DNA from: Plectrocnemia conspersa
Taxonomy: Eukaryota; Arthropoda; Insecta; Trichoptera; Polycentropodidae
Length of the DNA: 64,000 nucleotides
Assembly (NCBI GenBank): GCA_009617715.1
Contig: VTFK01000263.1
Location: 868,001 to 932,000 of the forward strand
Direction: 5' to 3'
The position numbers were made by a program, and so were the translations under genes. Below the pieces are notes generated by a model that did not search any database, was not told where the DNA came from, and saw only the letters and a program-made list of their open reading frames with translations. Position 1 is the stretch's first letter; each line of letters begins with the position of its first letter. This document shows, in pieces, positions 11,521 through 23,459 of the stretch.

Positions 11521-12096
11521 TTAAAGATTTTCACAGAAAATATCGTATTCATATTCATTAAAAAAAATAGTTATTCCAGCTTAAAATTGTGCTTAAACAC
11601 AAAATGTATAGGATTAACTAATTTTTTATTAAAGCTAAAAAGATTTATTGCTTTTTTATAAACTTTGTTTTTTATGACATATTTTGTTTTTAATTAGTAT
11701 AATTTGAAAATTAGAATTTTTTTAATATATTTATATTGTAATTTTCTAAACAAAAAAATACATTTTGGTAATATGATTATTTAATTCATAATACTTCTCA
11801 AACTATTATTTAAAACATTATACTTTTCAAACATACACAATTGCTATGTTTATTTAACGTTCCTGTACTGCAAATGACAACGAATTTAAACTTTAAAATT
11901 ATGACATAATACTTTTGACATTTGCAAAGTATGCTGGCTATATTAAAAAATAATGGATAATGTTAAAAACTTATTTATATATTTTAAAGGCAATTCTACT
12001 ACGTGACGTCGTAAATTAAAAAATGTATATTCGGATATTACGTAAGAACCTCTGTTCTTAGATATACAATACAGTAAGCCGTCAAAATAACCTTCA

Positions 12097-12100
<4 letters not shown>
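11521..12100. other. AT-rich non-coding DNA
   Basis: Nothing identifiable. Confidence 0.5.

Positions 12101-12175
<75 letters not shown>
12101..12175. repeat. (TA)n microsatellite, 75 bp
   Basis: An uninterrupted run of 37 TA units plus a half unit. It can extrude as a cruciform or mispair during replication, so the length is probably variable between individuals and may be collapsed in an assembly. Confidence 0.97.
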
Positions 12176-12179
<4 letters not shown>

Positions 12180-12959
12180 TACGAAAATATATTAAAATTC
12201 AATAGTGTGTTTATAGGTTTGTCTATAAATATTTTGAGCAGAGATTGTTCAACAAAGATGCGGATTTTATCAAAGAAATTCTAGAGGAAAATTTTAGAGC
12301 GTACCACTAGGAGGATCAAGAACGGATATAAAAGGCGCTAGTTATTGTTTAAATATATAATACTGGATTAATATACTCAAATAATAATATTTTTTTTAAA
12401 ACACTAAATCTTGACTAGCACTATCTTCATAATATTTCACTTTGTACTCTAATTTTATAAAACCCGCAACGAGACCTAACGATCTAAAAACGAGATTTTT
12501 GTGAATAATCAAATAACCTTTACAATTTTATTTATTTACTTTAAAAAATATTAATTAGTTACTGAATATTGAAAAAAAAAATTTTTGTCCTTAAAAATAA
12601 AAGTCTCGGCAAAAAACACTAGTAAGTGAGGGTATTATATGCTTTAAAAATATATAAGGAATTTTATTATTAATCAATGATTAAAGTAAAATTAATATCA
12701 CATTTTTTTAATTTCTATTACATATAAAATCACGAAAATACCATTTTATTATTGTTAAATTTAAATACCTTTATAAAGTAACTAATAAACCACGAACAAG
12801 ATATTTATGCACATATTTTATCATATGGTAAATAAAAATCAATAAAATTAATATTGTAATACAAATAAAGAGAATGTTCTATTTTTCGAGTAATTTGGTA
12901 AATAAATATGAATTGACAACATACTCTTTATATATTTGTGTATATTTTATACCATTAAC
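12176..12959. other. AT-rich non-coding DNA
   Basis: No gene. A patch at about 12230-12340 has slightly coding-like text (RLFNKDADFIKEILEENF in one frame) but no family can be named. Confidence 0.4.
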
Positions 12960-13640
12960 CGAAGTACATATACGCATAGAGAAAACAGCATCATCTTTTA
13001 GACATTTTGTGGTGTGAGCCGGGCAAGAGAAAAAAAAACATTTTGAAGACATGGGGAGAACACGCCGGCCATTTGCCAAAAGGGAGGTCTACTTAATTTA
13101 CTATTAAGGGTAAAGTAGTATCAACACGCGAGCAACAATTTAAAAGGCCGACCATTATGGTTCCCTAAGAGAGGTCGTCGAGAGCACTGGCGATTGTTTA
13201 GCAAACGAAAAAAACAAAAATTAATTTTACAAATTAACATAACACAATAATAAACGCGGGGTGTTGTTTTTGTTGATTTTTTTTTCATTTCAAAATTCGA
13301 GACCCTTAATACACGCTATCTTGATCCTTTGTGGAAAATGTTTGAGAAAAGAATGAAATTCTCGTATAAAACGCCTCGTTTGGTAGAGATATACAATTTT
13401 TTATGTTTTAATTGTTTTTTGAAAGACAATAAAGCTCGGGTAGATTGAAAGAAAAATTGCTTTCGAAGCGATAGACGAATGTGGCAAGATCGTAACATTA
13501 TATGTGACACTCGTTTCGAAGAACGTGACATAATGACTTTGGATCGGAGGTCTAATGCATTTCACTGGTGCAGTGCACCAAAAGGGATATCCATTTACAA
13601 CATTCACAGCTGTAATGAAAGCGTCAGACATTGCTAGTAA
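12960..13640. other. GC-richer non-coding island pair
   Basis: Two adjacent blocks (about 12960-13240 and 13290-13640) with CG dinucleotides and mixed composition. Overlapping frames on the minus strand (12879-13079, 13316-13531, 13401-13631) show no recognisable protein. Candidate cis-regulatory DNA by context. Confidence 0.36.
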
Positions 13641-14460
13641 CTTCGTTTTATGGTAATAATGAATTCTACTCTAATTAAGTGTCTCCGTATTAGATACATA
13701 GTTGTGATCAGGACTATCGACGACAAAGCTTACAATTTCAATTGACTAATTTATTTAATCTACATATTACATGTTAACAAAATTATATCAGTATTTCACA
13801 ATAATCAATCAATAGAGTAGACGAGTAATCAATTTAAATTTCGGTTTATGGTATTATCATAAACTCTACCAGTACAAAAAATCATTATTTTTTTGATAGA
13901 CATAAAAATACTCATATTCTAATTATCTAATGAATGCCTAATAGCCTTATAGAAATATTTTTATCAATGTCCTTTCCTCAAAATGTCGCGTCAAGTGACT
14001 ATTGAAAATTAATGGTCATTGTCTAATCTTCATTCCAGCATTTATCATATTTTACAGAAAAGCTTATTAAACTCACATTAGTGATGAAGCCATATGTCAT
14101 AATAAATCTGAATAATTAAATTTAAAAAATTCAAGACCACACATAAGCAATACGTCAAATTTATTGACATAACACTTGTTAAAAGGATCATAAACTAATA
14201 AATTTATGCTCCTCGAATTTACTAAGAATCGCAGTTTTTGTCGGCATGACACATAAAAGAGCATCATGCATATTGGCGCTGATGTCCATTAACGTTATCA
14301 AATAATCGTAATCTTACAAAAGCAACCGTTGGATCTTACTTTAACAAAATATATTCAGGTCTGAATATCCTCCATTGATCGATACTTGATGACTTAATTT
14401 ATAATATTTACCACCTGAAACTTGACCACAGAACTACAATTTTGCTTTCAACTTGAAATA
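13641..14460. other. Non-coding DNA, mixed composition
   Basis: Intermediate composition, no open frame above background, nothing identified. Confidence 0.4.
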
Positions 14461-14484
14461 ATGCGAGTTTAGCCAAACTCGCAT
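14461..14484. other. Perfect 10-bp hairpin
   Basis: ATGCGAGTTT and its exact inverse are separated by AGCC. It is followed by a GC-mixed stretch and, from 14524, a run of about 14 A. Role unknown; too short for a microRNA precursor. Confidence 0.7.
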
Positions 14485-15559
14485 CAAGCAGAGCTACGCC
14501 GAATTGACCGAGACAGCCACTATAAAAAAAAAAAAAACAGCTGCTTTTACATGCATACATATTAGGCAATATCTTGCATGAACATTAGTTGCCGATATAG
14601 ATTACTTTTGAAGCTGATTCAAGTTAATGGAATTGTAGTATAAGCTCTACAAATACCATTGAAAGAAATGCGTGAAGAAGCTTATTTTTTTATTCAAGAG
14701 AGCCTAGATTTCAGTGCACTACTGTTGACACATATTTATTGGATTTTAAGTAAACATATTTAGCTCTAACCAATTGTAGCTAAATACCATCATTAAATAT
14801 TCACAGACAGACGATTAACCTTTCTAGGCAAATTTTTTTTATCGTTCAATGTAAGACTGTTTGAATTCAAGCATTAATATTTTAATTAAAAAGTTCTTAA
14901 AAACGTTTCAGAGTAAATATGGATTTTATAAACTATTCCTTCATAGATAAAGCTAATTTATGCCTTATAGTTATTTTCATAATTTATTTGAAACTAAATT
15001 TAAAAAAATATATACGCAAAATCACAAAAAAGCGAAAAAATATGGTTATTATTCAAGTTCCGTATATTTAGTGCTATAAATGTATAATAGATATTTTGAC
15101 ATGTATGTTTGACATGTATTAAAGCTAGATGCTTAAAATAAAATTTATTAAATATTTTTATTTTCTTGTATGTGCTTAGACAACATTTAAATACATGTAT
15201 ATGTAAAAAAAAAATGTGTTTTTTTATGTATTTAAATTAGCTTAAAAAATATTTTTAGCTTGGTAGAGGTTCGTTCGAATATATATTAACGTTGCATAAT
15301 ACAAAAAAACCTCTAATATGTATGATAATGCATGCTTATGAGATAATATATCTTTGGGTGAAGGTTGGTGTATATGAACAGATAAATTTACCCTGTGTAT
15401 GCAAAACACCTACGAAGTTTCATTTTCATTTTTAAATTATATCTCGCATACTTAATACTAAAATCGACTTTCTTATTATATATGATAAATCTATATTGCA
15501 AAAAAACTTACGTATGTTATATACGTATTTTACATTTGTTTTTAGTTTTTTTAGTTTCG
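14485..15559. other. AT-rich non-coding DNA
   Basis: Nothing identifiable beyond A/T runs. Confidence 0.5.
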
Positions 15560-15930
15560 AGTTAGTTCATACACTATGCGGCCGCGAAAGCTCGCCGGAT
15601 GGAATGTAATCAGAAAAGCACAAAAGCGAAACAGACGGAAATAAAAAAATATATACACAGTGGCGCGGAAAAGTGAAAAGCCTACCCCTCTCTAGTGGAC
15701 ACTTTCAACCGGCTTATTAATTATTCGAAGCGAGAAAAACTCGGATGAAAAAAGGCTTAACCGGCTAAAATCCTCCATCTGGCCTCCGCGCCATTTTGCA
15801 AATAAACACAGAAAATAAGCCGCGCCGAGAAAATGAAAACAAGGGTTTTGCCAATTCTGCATGTGAATATCGAGCATGCAAAGACAATCCTAACCAAACA
15901 AAAAAATGTTTTATCGTCTCGGAATTGTAT
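15560..15930. other. GC-richer non-coding island, candidate cis-regulatory element
   Basis: Starts with a NotI-type GCGGCCGC word at 15579 and carries many CG dinucleotides. Two near-copies of AACCGGCT(T/A) occur at about 15708 and 15760. Frames on both strands (minus 15692-15877, plus 15796-15999) overlap, and neither resembles a protein. Reads like a constrained non-coding element. Confidence 0.4.
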
Positions 15931-16730
15931 CCGCTAATTCCGTTTATGACCCCTAAATATTACAGCAAATATATTGTTTTTATCGCACGTGTACTTTAAT
16001 TATGATTATATGGAACAAAATGTAATTACATGTATTTTTACATTAAATTTTTTAATAAAATGTAATTTAAAATTTAAAATATTGAAATTGAACTAATGAA
16101 AAAACAGTGAAATCTATAAAATTAATTTTAACGCTAGTTTAAAGTTGTAATGTACCTAATTTTTCATAAAAAATAAAGCGGGCTATCTATAATAGTTTAA
16201 CAATTTTTTTATAGAAATTATTATCGGGTATAAAAATATTAAATTAAACTGGTAAAATAATACTAATGTCTAATAAATTGCGATAGTTTTAAATCGCACA
16301 AAACTTGTTAAATGACAAAAGGGGTTATCTAGTTCAAGTAAAAAAAATTCAGAAATTATTATTAATTAGCCAACTAAGTACCAATTAAAATTAATGTAGT
16401 AAGCCAAATTTATTATACTGCTATAAAAAGTCAATGTCAAATATATACACGTATATTTCTGAAAATCTGTTTTTTCATTAAAGTTATATTTACACTAGTA
16501 TACATATAATTTGACTAGCTAGGTCAGTTAAAATGTTTAATTTCACTGGTCGATATTTAATTTTATTTTATACGGCCATTTTCAACACATTGTAGTGTGA
16601 TAAAAATCCACTCAAAAAAAAAATATTGTATGTGTTTATTCTATTTTAAATTAAATTGATAAAATTACGATAAAATTATATAAAAAATACAAATTGTTTA
16701 GTTTTGGTACACGAAGAATAATAGTTAACG
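15931..16730. other. AT-rich non-coding DNA
   Basis: Nothing identifiable. Confidence 0.5.
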
Positions 16731-17439
16731 GCATTTTGCGTTGTATTATGCGTGTTCATTACACGTGTAATTAATTATAAGTAGTGTTAATTTTTTGTTT
16801 GCATCTTTTATTTGGTTTAACCGTTTTCTATTTATATGGAATTTATTTATAGTATAGAGGGAGGGGCTACCACTAGGCACTACGATATTTTACCCACATC
16901 TTTCCCCAAGTCACAAATCACGCGCCGCCTCCGATAGGTATATACATATATGTATGTATATATAACACATGTATGTATAGTCCTAGCTGTAATAGTGAGT
17001 TACCATTTAAAATGTTCAAACTTACAAAAATAAAATTATGATTAATTATTATGTCGCTTTTGCTTACTAATTAATTGAAAAATAACCCAGTCTTATATAT
17101 CAGTTTGAGAACATAAGTTGCTTGTATTGATATTTACATATGTTACTGTTATTTCTATTAATTTAATTTATATAAACATATATTCTTTAAAGGTTAAAAC
17201 CATGATTTTAATAATGTAGACTCAATTAAAGTAACAAACAGTAAGCGCTTACTGAAATATGAAGGTGTCAAAAAAGTTGAGGGGTACCAAAAAAAGAGCA
17301 GATGTCCATAATGATTATGTTGAAAATATATAGAGGTGATTGCAAATATATTTCAAGGCAATTATAAAAAAAAATGCTTTGGAAATACTTTACATCAAAT
17401 TATTTATTAAGTAAATAAGCAAGGAGTCGTATATAAACA
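16731..17439. other. Mostly AT-rich DNA with one GC patch
   Basis: A short GC-richer patch (about 16856-16935) includes CACGCGCCGCCTCC. The remainder is A/T-rich with TACATATGTA-type palindromic runs. No gene seen. Confidence 0.4.
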
Positions 17440-17960
17440 AACGTACAAAATCGGTTAAGTGTCATTACTTGTTTAAAAGCTAATAAATTCAAACGAAGTG
17501 CTGATTAGCCAATTACAGCAATTTCACATTTGCAGGAAAGTTAAAATTAATTATGAGCGGATACACATGGAAATGAGTCTCTCGGTTAGAGACCCGCAGC
17601 GTTGACGCATTAAATTGTGGAAGGGTCCGCATAATGTTTACGGGTAAAATTGACCCCCCTCTCTCTATGTTGGTTTAGCATGTGTAGTATCTTTTGCGTC
17701 GCACCTGTTATAACCAGGACAGAACCGGATAGACGAGCCGACCGGATGAATGAACGGAACGAGTTCCGTCTTCGTAGGTACCGACTGTGGTCGGTGTTAA
17801 CCCTGAAAAGGGTTGGTTTCGTTTTAAGATGTGCGCGTTGGCAATTATGCGTTACATTTGCCAGGGACTTGATTAACTACCCTGGGGGAGGGTTTGTACA
17901 CACTTGGCTGTATGCATAATATAACGCGTCCATGAGTATTTCGATGGACTTTGATACATT
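17440..17960. other. GC-richer non-coding island
   Basis: CpG-bearing, with G/C runs (GACCCCCCTCTCTC near 17651, CCCTGGGGGAGGG near 17880). The plus frame at 17650-17919 (89 codons) is not recognised as any protein, and its composition follows the island. Candidate cis-regulatory DNA by context. Confidence 0.37.
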
Positions 17961-18371
17961 ATGATAACACTACAATAAATTTGCATTCATGCCACAAAGA
18001 TAAGACAAATCGATTTTAATTTTAATTATGCGTGGATTTTAGTTCTATCGTTATTTTTTTATTCATAGATTTTATTTTTAATAAAAAGAAAAAAATATTA
18101 TTTTTAACACTACATTGAAGTTTAATTATTAATTAGAATATTAATATAATTATGGCATAGTTCTTAATTTTAGAAATATCCCATGGATAACCTTTGACCA
18201 AAAACTTTTAGGTACGGTTAATTTAAGCAAGCATTAATGTAAAATGCGCTGTAAAATATTATTCGTGAATAATCTAGTAAGGATTAAACTAATTTAGATA
18301 ATTAAAAATTTATCAACCTTATCATAGATTGTGTATAAGTGTATACATGCATACAATCGTAAGGTATACAC
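17961..18371. other. AT-rich non-coding DNA
   Basis: Nothing identifiable. Confidence 0.5.
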
Positions 18372-19046
18372 TAAGAATTCTGTGTCGAGACAAGGTTTTT
18401 TGCTGTCTCGAATCCCGGGAATAAAAATAAAATAAACCAGGGCTCGAGACTTTCCGATTCAAATTTTATTTAATATATCCTACATATATTTTTCACAATA
18501 TTGCGAGCTCACGAAATAGAAAGTCGTTTATAGTGAAAACAATATTTTTAATTTAGGACTAGTCTTCATATCAAGAAGATGCGATTCTTTGCATGATTTT
18601 TAAATTATTTTTAAAACCGATATTGTAAAATTGACAATTGATAGAGCTAGCGTTATGAAAATATTTGGACGTGAAAGTCCTGTCAAAAATTAGCTTTGCC
18701 TAAATCATGCAAATCATCTAGTCGTTATATACGTTTTATACCGGAATAAGGATGAATGTCAAACACATGAAGATTCCGATGAAAAGGATAACGACGATGA
18801 ACAATATATGCAGAAAAGTGACTCAAAATAATAAAAATTCAGAAATTTCAAATGATTTTGTTTTATTATAATATTCTTTTACCTATAGTACCTATGTTTC
18901 TCCACAAATAGTATAAGCTAATTTTTTAACATTATTTTTTCCCATGATTTGAACGTAATTTTTTCTTATCTTGAGTCCTGGGAATTCCTGGGAATTTGAG
19001 TCTCGAGTCCCGGGAATTGAAATAACCCGAGACTTTAGAATCCCTA
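18372..19046 (+). mobile_element. Internally deleted hAT element
   Basis: The interior keeps a hAT transposase fragment (separate entry). The ends carry repeated subterminal words: TCTCGAATCCCGGGAATAAA at the left (about 18404) and TCTCGAGTCCCGGGAATTGA at the right (about 19002). CC(T/C)GGGAATT occurs three times in 18965-19016. The outermost bases can be paired as TAAGAATTCT (left) and the inverse of AGAATCCCTA (right), 8 of 10. I could not find a convincing 8-bp target duplication (GTATACAC against GTACCTCT), so the exact ends are provisional. At about 675 bp it is far shorter than an autonomous hAT element. Confidence 0.6.
18628..18831 (+). pseudogene. hAT transposase fragment
   Basis: One frame, broken only by a TAG at 18691-18693, reads KLTIDRASVMKIFGRESPVK, then LCLNHANHLVV, VLYRNKDE and an acidic tail ending at a TAA. 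This matches the hAT block in which a T-(T)-D-G-A-S-V/N-M-x-K motif carrying one catalytic acid is followed by a C-x-x-H-x-x-(H/Q)L motif. The Gly of D-G-A-S is Arg here, a further sign of decay. The RNase-H-like core before and after is missing, so the product could not transpose. Confidence 0.68.
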
Positions 19047-19379
19047 GTACCTCTAGTTTTTGTTTTTCTAAAATCTAGTTTGAAAGTAAATTTATTATGC
19101 TAGTTTAAAAAAAGGTTAATTTTAAAAACTACAAGAAAATATTTAATTTCAAAATCAAAATAATTTATCTAATTATAATATCTTATTCTGTTCTACTTAA
19201 CTATTCTAGAACAAAAAAATAAGGTGAAAATTAACTGATAAGAATCATGTCTATCTATGAAATTAATTTAAATAATGTAAACTATAGGTTTTTTATTTCA
19301 AATGTTATTTTCTGTTAAATAATATCAAAAATAATTTTCTTACAAGCACATTAATAATAATAATCACATCAGCATAATT
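19047..19379. other. AT-rich non-coding DNA
   Basis: Nothing identifiable. Confidence 0.5.
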
Positions 19380-19480
19380 CTAAACAGCCTTTAATGAGAA
19401 TTATAGGCCTGTTGCTTTACTGCCAATCATTAGGGTCTATTGGTGTCAGTAGCAGCCTTAAATCTCCGTGGTCAATTATT
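19380..19480 (+). pseudogene. Small LINE reverse transcriptase scrap
   Basis: Codons from 19393 read NENYRPVALLPIIRVYW, the highly characteristic N-Y-R-P-(I/V)-(S/A)-L-L-P motif of non-LTR reverse transcriptases. Only this block of about 20 codons is readable, and no neighbouring RT motif survives. It is the motif that the remnant at 2075-2905 lacks. Confidence 0.6.
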
Positions 19481-20929
19481 AATATGTATACCATACCTCA
19501 GTACTTGTATTTGCAAATATAATGTATTATTTATTACATTTAATTTTTCTGTAATTATAATTTTGTATCTTAAGTGTTATATACTCTGATTTATAATATA
19601 TGTTTTCCTAATAATACATAATTAAATATGATTAAGACGCAATTATATTGCTGCTGCGAGTTATATGAGCGTTTGTTTATAGTGAAGCAATCAGAGCAAA
19701 TAAGAGATTGATTTTATATCATTCGTTTAAACGAAGTGACGAATCGATAATGTACTTGATACCAAAAATGGTAATGTACTGTTACCTTATGAAATGCGTC
19801 ACAGGTTGAACGTTCAAAGAAAATAAAGAGACAGCACTTGCATAGAGAGAATGAAGATAGAGCGAATACAAATTTAATAATATATTGTGGTATATCATCA
19901 AGTATTTTGACTGAGATATGGTCTGATCCTAAATTGGGTTTGTCACATTCGCAAAAAAATTCAATTCCTTGTTTTATAACAAGTTTCGTTTAGATTTAAA
20001 AAATGTATTAGAAATTCCACGTATGACAAAGAAAGCGTTCAACAATAAACTTAAAAAATCCTGCAAACAATGAAGCATAGTAACTTATTTATATAAAACG
20101 AGCAATAATTAATAATTAATTCAGCATAGGACCACCCATTATAAATTTCCATACACACACACACATTTAAAAACAATAATCTTGACCTTGTATCAAACAT
20201 ACAATCGTATCACTTGTAATTATTGACAGTCGTTCCTTACAATAGAGCATGGTTTTATTCAAAGTTAGTTATCACTAAAAGTGTAGACTTTTAGAGATAT
20301 GGTCATACGCATATGTGAGAATGAGTCACATCACCATTTACTAAGAATCACTAGAAATCGCGAAATAATTCGAAATATTGTAATCAAGCTTAATTTTAAC
20401 AAAATAATGCAAATACATATTCAATATAATTGACTGTAACACTAAATTAGAATATCAATACACTCAAAAACATATTTTTTGTATAAGTTTTTAGCAAAAA
20501 TATTGTAAAAGCTATATTTTTGAGTTATAAAAAAGATACATCTTTTTACGAAAAAAGAATTAAGTAAGATAAAATATTTTTATAAAATTTTGTCAGCATC
20601 TAAATAATAGGAAAAAGTAATGATATTTTTTATTGACGCGTAATTTTGCATGCTAATAAGTTAATTATTTTTGTAGCGAAGATATAGTACGAAAACAAGT
20701 AAATTTTCAAGATAATGATGCCGAGATACTGAGTTAATTATGAGTAATACAATATGTTTATTTACTATATTTTACACCATCCGTAAAACGATACCTCTCT
20801 TTGTTATACATACATAAACCGAACAAATTATTGCCAAAAAAAAGTATAAAATCAATATGTTACATATAAGTTTGACCTTCAAATTTGACATTGGTCCATA
20901 TTTTTTTTCTTCATATTTTGCCTTGTATG
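19481..20929. other. AT-rich non-coding DNA
   Basis: Contains a mixed-composition patch (about 19640-19900) and a short (CA)n run at about 20153-20165. No gene or RNA identified. Confidence 0.45.
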
Positions 20930-21200
20930 ACTGTATAATGCGATCATCTTTGCATATTTTATGAGCACAAAATGTGTGAGTGATCGTCGGAGGGTTAAAA
21001 TACTCGACATGCATATGAATGTGCGAATCTGCATTCAACAAGGCCTTGCTCTCCGCCCACACTTTTTCTCTCAGCAAATATAGGTGTATGCAAAAGCTGA
21101 CCGGATCGGTGAACTTGCTCACTTTTATTGCTAATGCTCGACCCGTACGTAGCACCTGCGAAGCTGCGACATCGGTACATACAACTTTTTTTATAAAAAG
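20930..21200. other. GC-richer non-coding island inside the longest single open frame after the piggyBac
   Basis: A minus-strand frame of 149 codons (20772-21221) spans this block, and two other frames (minus 20995-21180, plus 21019-21207) are open over the same bases. The minus peptide has no motif I recognise, no signal peptide, and a tail that is simply A/T drift. I treat the block as a CpG-bearing non-coding island; a lineage-specific small protein cannot be excluded. Confidence 0.35.
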
Positions 21201-21879
21201 AACATGATGGAGTTCAAGCAACTATTTATTCATTCATACACCCGCGTTTCAAATCTCGCAGACTTGAACTTTAATTGAAATTCAATTTCTTAGACACAAT
21301 TAAAATATATTAAAATTTAGCATAAAAGAACGTTGTGGAAGTTGCACAACGTTCATGTTTAACACTGAATATGCGATTGATTGTGAAGGCATTAAACATA
21401 CATATGTATGTTTGTATTTGACTGGCAAATGATTAACGAGCATGTTTATCTCTACAGATTTAAATTTAGATGTCATATTTTCTCAATAAGTGATACATTT
21501 ATGGTCTTAAAAATAATCATAAATAAGTCAAATTTTAAATAAAACTAGAACCAGTATATGGTTAAACAAAAAAAACATTTCTAAAACTTGCATATACAAT
21601 TTAAATTTTTGAGCTACAGATACATTTTTGGACAATATAAACATATGTTAAGCTTTAACACATATAATCTTAAATAAATAAAATATCACATTAATATGTT
21701 TAAGGAATAGTTAATGGATTCAAAGGAAACAGCTTACAGCTTATATTTATACTGTACAAGTAAAGCATTGCTACAAAAACAGCATCGCCTAATCTCAAAG
21801 TATTTAATTAATTACCGCACTCATTACTTAATCTAATAGATATTCTAAAAATAATTTTAATCTATAAAAACGAAGCGAC
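21201..21879. other. AT-rich non-coding DNA
   Basis: The only distinct item is the hairpin at 21328-21354. Confidence 0.5.
21328..21354. other. Perfect 10-bp hairpin
   Basis: GAACGTTGTG and its exact inverse flank a 7-base loop (GAAGTTG). No T-run follows directly, so it is not a typical terminator. Role unknown. Confidence 0.7.
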
Positions 21880-22290
21880 AAAAATTTGAACCCGAATTAG
21901 CGCACACAACATAAAGCAGCATAAGTGAGAGATTAAAAGCTTGTAAATGGACGTTTGCAATGGGATTATAAATGACTTATTCGGGTCACTAAATTGTAAT
22001 TATAGTGATGTAGGGCCTGATTGCAATTTGATAATAATCGTGCCGCGATGCAAAACGCAACTGCGAAACTATGGCGAGAACTGAATAAGCAAAGTCTGCC
22101 AGCATGATAAACTTGGAGTTAGCACAAAGTAACGAACACAGCAAATGATATGTAATGAATAACTACAATTAATTCCTCACATTGTGCACATAAAGCGTGG
22201 TACGTATGGTGGTGTATTTAATTAAGTTTACACGAACGTTGTTTCAGACAAATAAAGGTTTATATTTGCTGTGAATGGAATGAGTATCCA
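21880..22290. other. Mixed-composition non-coding island rich in homeodomain cores
   Basis: Many TAAT/ATTA cores (22005-22045, 22160-22240) alternate with CpG words such as GTGCCGCGATGC. No open frame. A plausible enhancer by composition only. Confidence 0.35.
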
Positions 22291-22930
22291 CTCTATTGTC
22301 TCGACGAAAATTAGTGTTTATGTGATATAAATACAGACAGAAAGATTAAAAAGACTTTGGCCATTATAAAATATTGTACCAGTACTTTATTATTATAAAT
22401 GAAATACACAAATAGATAAGTACTTAGCAGAGTTTGTACATTCATTTTTTAATTATATTTCAATTTATATAACAGTAATTATCTTAGGATATTAAGTGTA
22501 TTATTATTATGCTCCTGGAAAAATATAAGAATATAATCAGTGGAGACGTTTTACAAATTAGTTAATTTAAATTAGTTATTATATTTTTTAAGTGCGATAA
22601 AAACACTATTTACTTAAGAGTGTTATCTGGAAAATGTATTTCTTTAGCCGTAACTAATTTTTAATATATCTATGAAAGCAAATTATTTTATTAGTATAAA
22701 AATATTTATATATTTCTTAAATCCATTTTTAATAATGCACTGATTTTTAAGTTTTGAAATTTTATTGATATATATTTACCAACACTAAATTTTTCATTTA
22801 AAACAATACACTTATTTAAATAATAATGTAAATTAAATACTTTAAATTGTGCCCTATATGCAGCCATTTTTCTTATTAACATACCCAGATAGGTGGAAAT
22901 GTGCCTCATTAGAGAAAAAGATTTTCTTTA
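22291..22930. other. AT-rich non-coding DNA
   Basis: The 67-codon minus frame at 22706-22909 is unremarkable. Confidence 0.5.
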
Positions 22931-23459
22931 AAAAATCAGCATTAACTTCAACACCCAATCTGCGTAAATTGCTCACAGTCCATGGTATTTGAATTCTATA
23001 CGGGTATAGGTGCAAGTCCAAATGCTAAATGCACAATAAAAAAACGCTAAGGTAAGGACGACAGAAGAGCATGGACGAAATGTGGTCGTGTCACGAAAGT
23101 AGAGGACCCAACATTGCAAACTTGCATCGAAGCCAGCACCAGCATTGAAATTTGCAACTGGATCAGTTGAGACGCCAACTACTGATCCTATGTTGACTCC
23201 TCCACAAAACCCAGACATATTATTCATATAAAATAGAATAAACATATCCACTTATTCCATTTACATCCTCATACGTCGACGACCGATGTAGGGGAACATA
23301 TGAAAGAATCTGTACCATCGTGCACATATATTTCAATTGAAAACATTAAAACGAAAGTGGAAATATGCTTAGTTTCGTTCAACGGTGTCAGATTTTTTTT
23401 TTAATTATTGACGTTGGAGATATGGCCTATTGGTGTAGCAGTTATTTTTAAAATGTATG
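22931..23459. other. Unassigned coding-like segment upstream of a LINE
   Basis: More mixed in composition than its surroundings. One plus-strand frame reads APALKFATGSVETPTTDPML followed by TPPQNPDILF, a Pro/Thr-rich string. The complementary 92-codon minus frame (22973-23251) is rich in Gly/Val. Because the LINE endonuclease starts just downstream, this could be the end of its first open frame or 5' leader; that is inference. No family is recognised on either strand. Confidence 0.3.

Noticed and set aside
20772..21221. 149-codon minus-strand open frame as a gene
   Set aside because: No recognisable motif; two other frames are open over the GC-richer half, and the rest is A/T-driven residue use.
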